DNA of 64,000 nt from Bradyrhizobium canariense (GTDB lineage: Bacteria > Pseudomonadota > Alphaproteobacteria > Rhizobiales > Xanthobacteraceae): NCBI RefSeq assembly GCF_900105125.1, contig NZ_LT629750.1, positions 1,612,001 through 1,676,000 of the forward strand, read 5' to 3'. The notes beneath the pieces are model-generated. The model made no database searches. It saw only the letters and a list, made by a program, of their open reading frames with translations, and was not told where the DNA came from. The translations under genes were made by a program, and so were the position numbers. This document shows, piece after piece, positions 62,140-64,000 of the stretch. Numbering within the stretch: the first letter of the stretch is position 1; each line of letters begins with the position of its first letter.

Positions 62140-62400
62140 ATGAAGATTGGAAAAACGGTCATCCTTGGCTCTGTTGCCGTCCTGGTCATTCTGACATCGC
62201 CCGCGCTGGCGAAGAATACCAATACCAAGACGGGCGACAGCCCATCGGCTTCGTCGTCCTGCCACGCCTACGAACCGCAAGCCAATGGATCATTCACGGA
62301 ACTGCCGTGCCAGGAGGTCGGTGCCGGAAGCCAAACGCAGCACAAATCCGCGGCGAAAAGCCCGGACGAAGACCCGCGCGGGCGCCGCGCCGTTCGTTGA
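62140..62400 (+). CDS. Small secreted protein, hypothetical
   Basis: An 86-residue protein with a signal peptide (MKIGKTVILGSVAVLVILTSPALA) and a polar mature part with two Cys (SCHAYEPQANGSFTELPCQE) that could form a disulfide. AAGGAG lies about 9 bases before ATG 62140. The tail is basic (DEDPRGRRAVR). The pattern CHAYxxxxxGxFxELPCQE recalls a family of exported rhizobial proteins without known function. Confidence 0.75.
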   Translation: MKIGKTVILGSVAVLVILTSPALAKNTNTKTGDSPSASSSCHAYEPQANGSFTELPCQEVGAGSQTQHKSAAKSPDEDPRGRRAVR

Positions 62401-62409
62401 GTGCTTGGT

Positions 62410-62480
62410 GTTTGCGAGCGAGAGCCTGCCCCGGACTTGATCTGGGGCGGGTAGCGGTTGGCGTGAAGAAAACGCCTCAA
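62410..62480. repeat. Dispersed palindromic repeat (second family)
   Basis: GCGAGAGCCTGCCCCGGACTTGATC then GGTTGGCGTGAAGAAAACGCC, the fourth copy of the family also at 9308, 47945 and 49425. Its position downstream of a gene is typical. Confidence 0.6.
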
Positions 62481-62699
62481 AACAAAGTGCGATTTGCCCG
62501 GCGGGCTGTCAGGTGATTTGGCTGTCCGCCCCCGCTCGCAAAATTGTTCGCTTTCCCCTTCGGTAGAAGCGTCGCTATAAGCCGCGCCGTCCCATGCTGC
62601 GCGAGGGGCGTATCGCGATCGTCACGAACGCGGGGCGGGATCGGCGGACGCAGCTGCGTCAGGCGCAATAGCTACCATCGCGCGCGCATTAGCTGTTAC

Positions 62700-63230
62700 G
62701 CCCTACCTAATGCCATTGAACCGGAGGATCTGCGCAACGAGATCGGCGAATCCTGCGCACTCGCCGTGCTCGACGAGACCGAAATCGTCTATGCGTTGCG
62801 GTTGCCGGCGCGACGCATTTTGTCGGCCAATCTCGGCATTGGCAGCCGCCTTCCCGCACATCTGGCGTCGCTCGGCCGCGTCATGCTGGCATCGTTGTCC
62901 AAAGACAAGCGGGCCGCCTATCTGCAGTCGGTCGAGTTGATGCCGGTGACCGCGCGCACCGTCACGGACCCCGACGTGCTCGACAAGCAGCTCGATCTTG
63001 TGGAAGCACAGGGTTACGCGTGGATCGATGGCGAGCTCGATCCGGCTATTTGCGGCATCGCCGTGCCGCTGCGGGATCACGCAGGACGGGTCGTTGCCGC
63101 CATCAGCATCAATACGATTTCAGGCATGGCGAGCGAAACGCAGGCAAAGAAGAAATTTCTGGTTCCTCTCAAGCGGACCGCACAGGACATCCGGACTCAA
63201 ATGGTGGCTGTGAGACAGCCAGCGTTTTAG
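62700..63230 (+). pseudogene. IclR-family regulator, C-terminal remnant
   Basis: The frame from about 62700 encodes the ligand-binding domain (EIGESCALAVLDETEIVYALRLPARRILSANLGIGSRLPAHLASLGRVMLASL, LVEAQGYAWIDGELDPAICGIAVPLRD) of an IclR protein, PcaR/PobR-like. The N-terminal winged helix is missing and the upstream codons have no family similarity. Lacking a DNA-binding part, it should not act as a regulator. Confidence 0.75.
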
Positions 63231-63283
63231 CCGCGGAAGCACGACGTTCAATCGCGCCGCGCGTCCTGCGAACTCCCCTCACC

Positions 63284-64000
63284 TCAACTCCGCAGCCCCG
63301 GCGCCTCCTGCCCGGTGCGCGCAACGTATTCGGTGTAGCCGCCGCCATATTGGTGGATGCCTTCCGGCGTCAGCTCCAGCACACGATTGGAGAGGGCTGC
63401 CAGAAAGTGCCGGTCATGGGAAACGAACAGCATGGTGCCTTCGTATTCCGATAGCGCGCCGATCAGCATTTCCTTGGTTGCCATGTCCAGATGGTTGGTG
63501 GGTTCGTCCAGCACCAGGAAGTTCGGGGGATCGTAGAGCATCTTCGCCATCACCAGCCGCGCCTTCTCGCCGCCCGACAGCACCCGGCATCGCTTCTCGA
63601 CATCGTCGCCGGAGAATCCGAAGCAGCCGGCCAGCGCGCGCAGCGAGCCTTGGCCGGCCTGTGGAAATGCATCCTCCAGCGACTGGAACACCGTGCGCTC
63701 GCCGTCCAGCAGATCCATCGCGTGCTGCGCGAAATAACCCATCTTCACGCTGCCGCCGATCGCCACCGTGCCATCGTCGGGCTCCGTGGAGCCCGCCACC
63801 AGTTTGAGCAGCGTCGACTTGCCCGCGCCGTTGACGCCCATGACACACCAGCGCTCCCGGCGGCGCACCTGGAAATCCAGCCCGTCATAGATGCGTCTGA
63901 CGCCATAGCCCTTCTGGACCCGCTTCAAGCTGACCACGTCCTCGCCGGAGCGCGGCGCCGGCAGAAATTCGAACGCCACGGTCTGGCGGCGCTTTGGCGG
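63284..64000 (-). CDS. ABC-F family ATPase (C-terminal part)
   Basis: The frame is open to the right edge (PPKRRQTVAFEFLPAP...), so this is the second half of a two-domain ABC-F protein. The second ATPase domain has Walker A GVNGAGKSTLLKL, signature LSGGEKARLVMAKML, Walker B LVLDEPTNHLDMATKE and the switch His in LFVSHDRHFL. ABC-F proteins act on ribosomes, not as transporters. It probably belongs to the Uup/YheS-like group; the deciding N-terminal part is outside the window. The stop is 53 bases from the IclR remnant. Confidence 0.92.
   Translation of the reverse strand, partial: PPKRRQTVAFEFLPAPRSGEDVVSLKRVQKGYGVRRIYDGLDFQVRRRERWCVMGVNGAGKSTLLKLVAGSTEPDDGTVAIGGSVKMGYFAQHAMDLLDGERTVFQSLEDAFPQAGQGSLRALAGCFGFSGDDVEKRCRVLSGGEKARLVMAKMLYDPPNFLVLDEPTNHLDMATKEMLIGALSEYEGTMLFVSHDRHFLAALSNRVLELTPEGIHQYGGGYTEYVARTGQEAPGLRS

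Overview
The window looks like chromosomal DNA of a Bradyrhizobium-type alphaproteobacterium. The evidence is GC-rich codon use, a leucyl/phenylalanyl-tRNA transferase next to a DUF2155 protein, an NDUFA12 homologue, a long B12-dependent ribonucleotide reductase, a BA14K protein, and many copies of the palindromic 'GTAGCCCGGATGAGCG...' repeats I associate with that genus. The assignment is inference from sequence alone. I found no rRNA or tRNA gene and no CRISPR array.

Layout. 1-9.3 kb: aat (cut by the left edge), DUF2155, an SDR/esterase pair, a PepSY membrane protein, a CPA1-type antiporter, and a divergent GlxA-type regulator / isonitrile hydratase-like pair. 9.3-13.9 kb: accessory block with an ArsR/AHSA1 pair (AHSA1 truncated), a RibD-like reductase, and two abutting insertion sequences (IS701 and IS5 types) in one CTAG target; the IS5-type element carries a passenger gene. 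14-27 kb: GT-C-like membrane protein, NDUFA12, BA14K protein, response regulator plus hybrid histidine kinase, DMT exporter, nrdJ, a cupin and a methyltransferase.

27-51 kb is a repeat-rich region. Most of the REP-like palindromes in the window are here, with a 439-bp direct repeat enclosing four genes (one a HEPN-like protein), a 15-bp minisatellite, an IS1182-type element at the stop codon of pdxY, and scrap copies of gene ends (serA, a transglycosylase, an amidohydrolase) lying next to REP copies. Ordinary genes sit between them: tannase-like esterase, pdxY, amidohydrolase with a Bug-type binding protein, paiB, glk, cbpA-cbpM with two unknown small genes, and serA.

51-64 kb: L,D-transpeptidase, coiled-coil protein, PilZ protein coupled to a small membrane protein, and a unit of two acyl-CoA dehydrogenases around a Cys-rich HTH regulator with matching operator-like sequences upstream of both enzymes. 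Then come an SDR with a decayed partial copy, an ABM monooxygenase, a degenerate receiver-EAL protein, small exported proteins, an IclR remnant, and an ABC-F ATPase running off the right edge.

The best candidates for undescribed biology are the dehydrogenase/regulator unit, the two unknown small genes in the cbpA-cbpM operon, the HEPN-like gene inside the direct repeats, the IS5 passenger gene, and the REP-associated copying of gene ends that produced an in-frame mini-gene.
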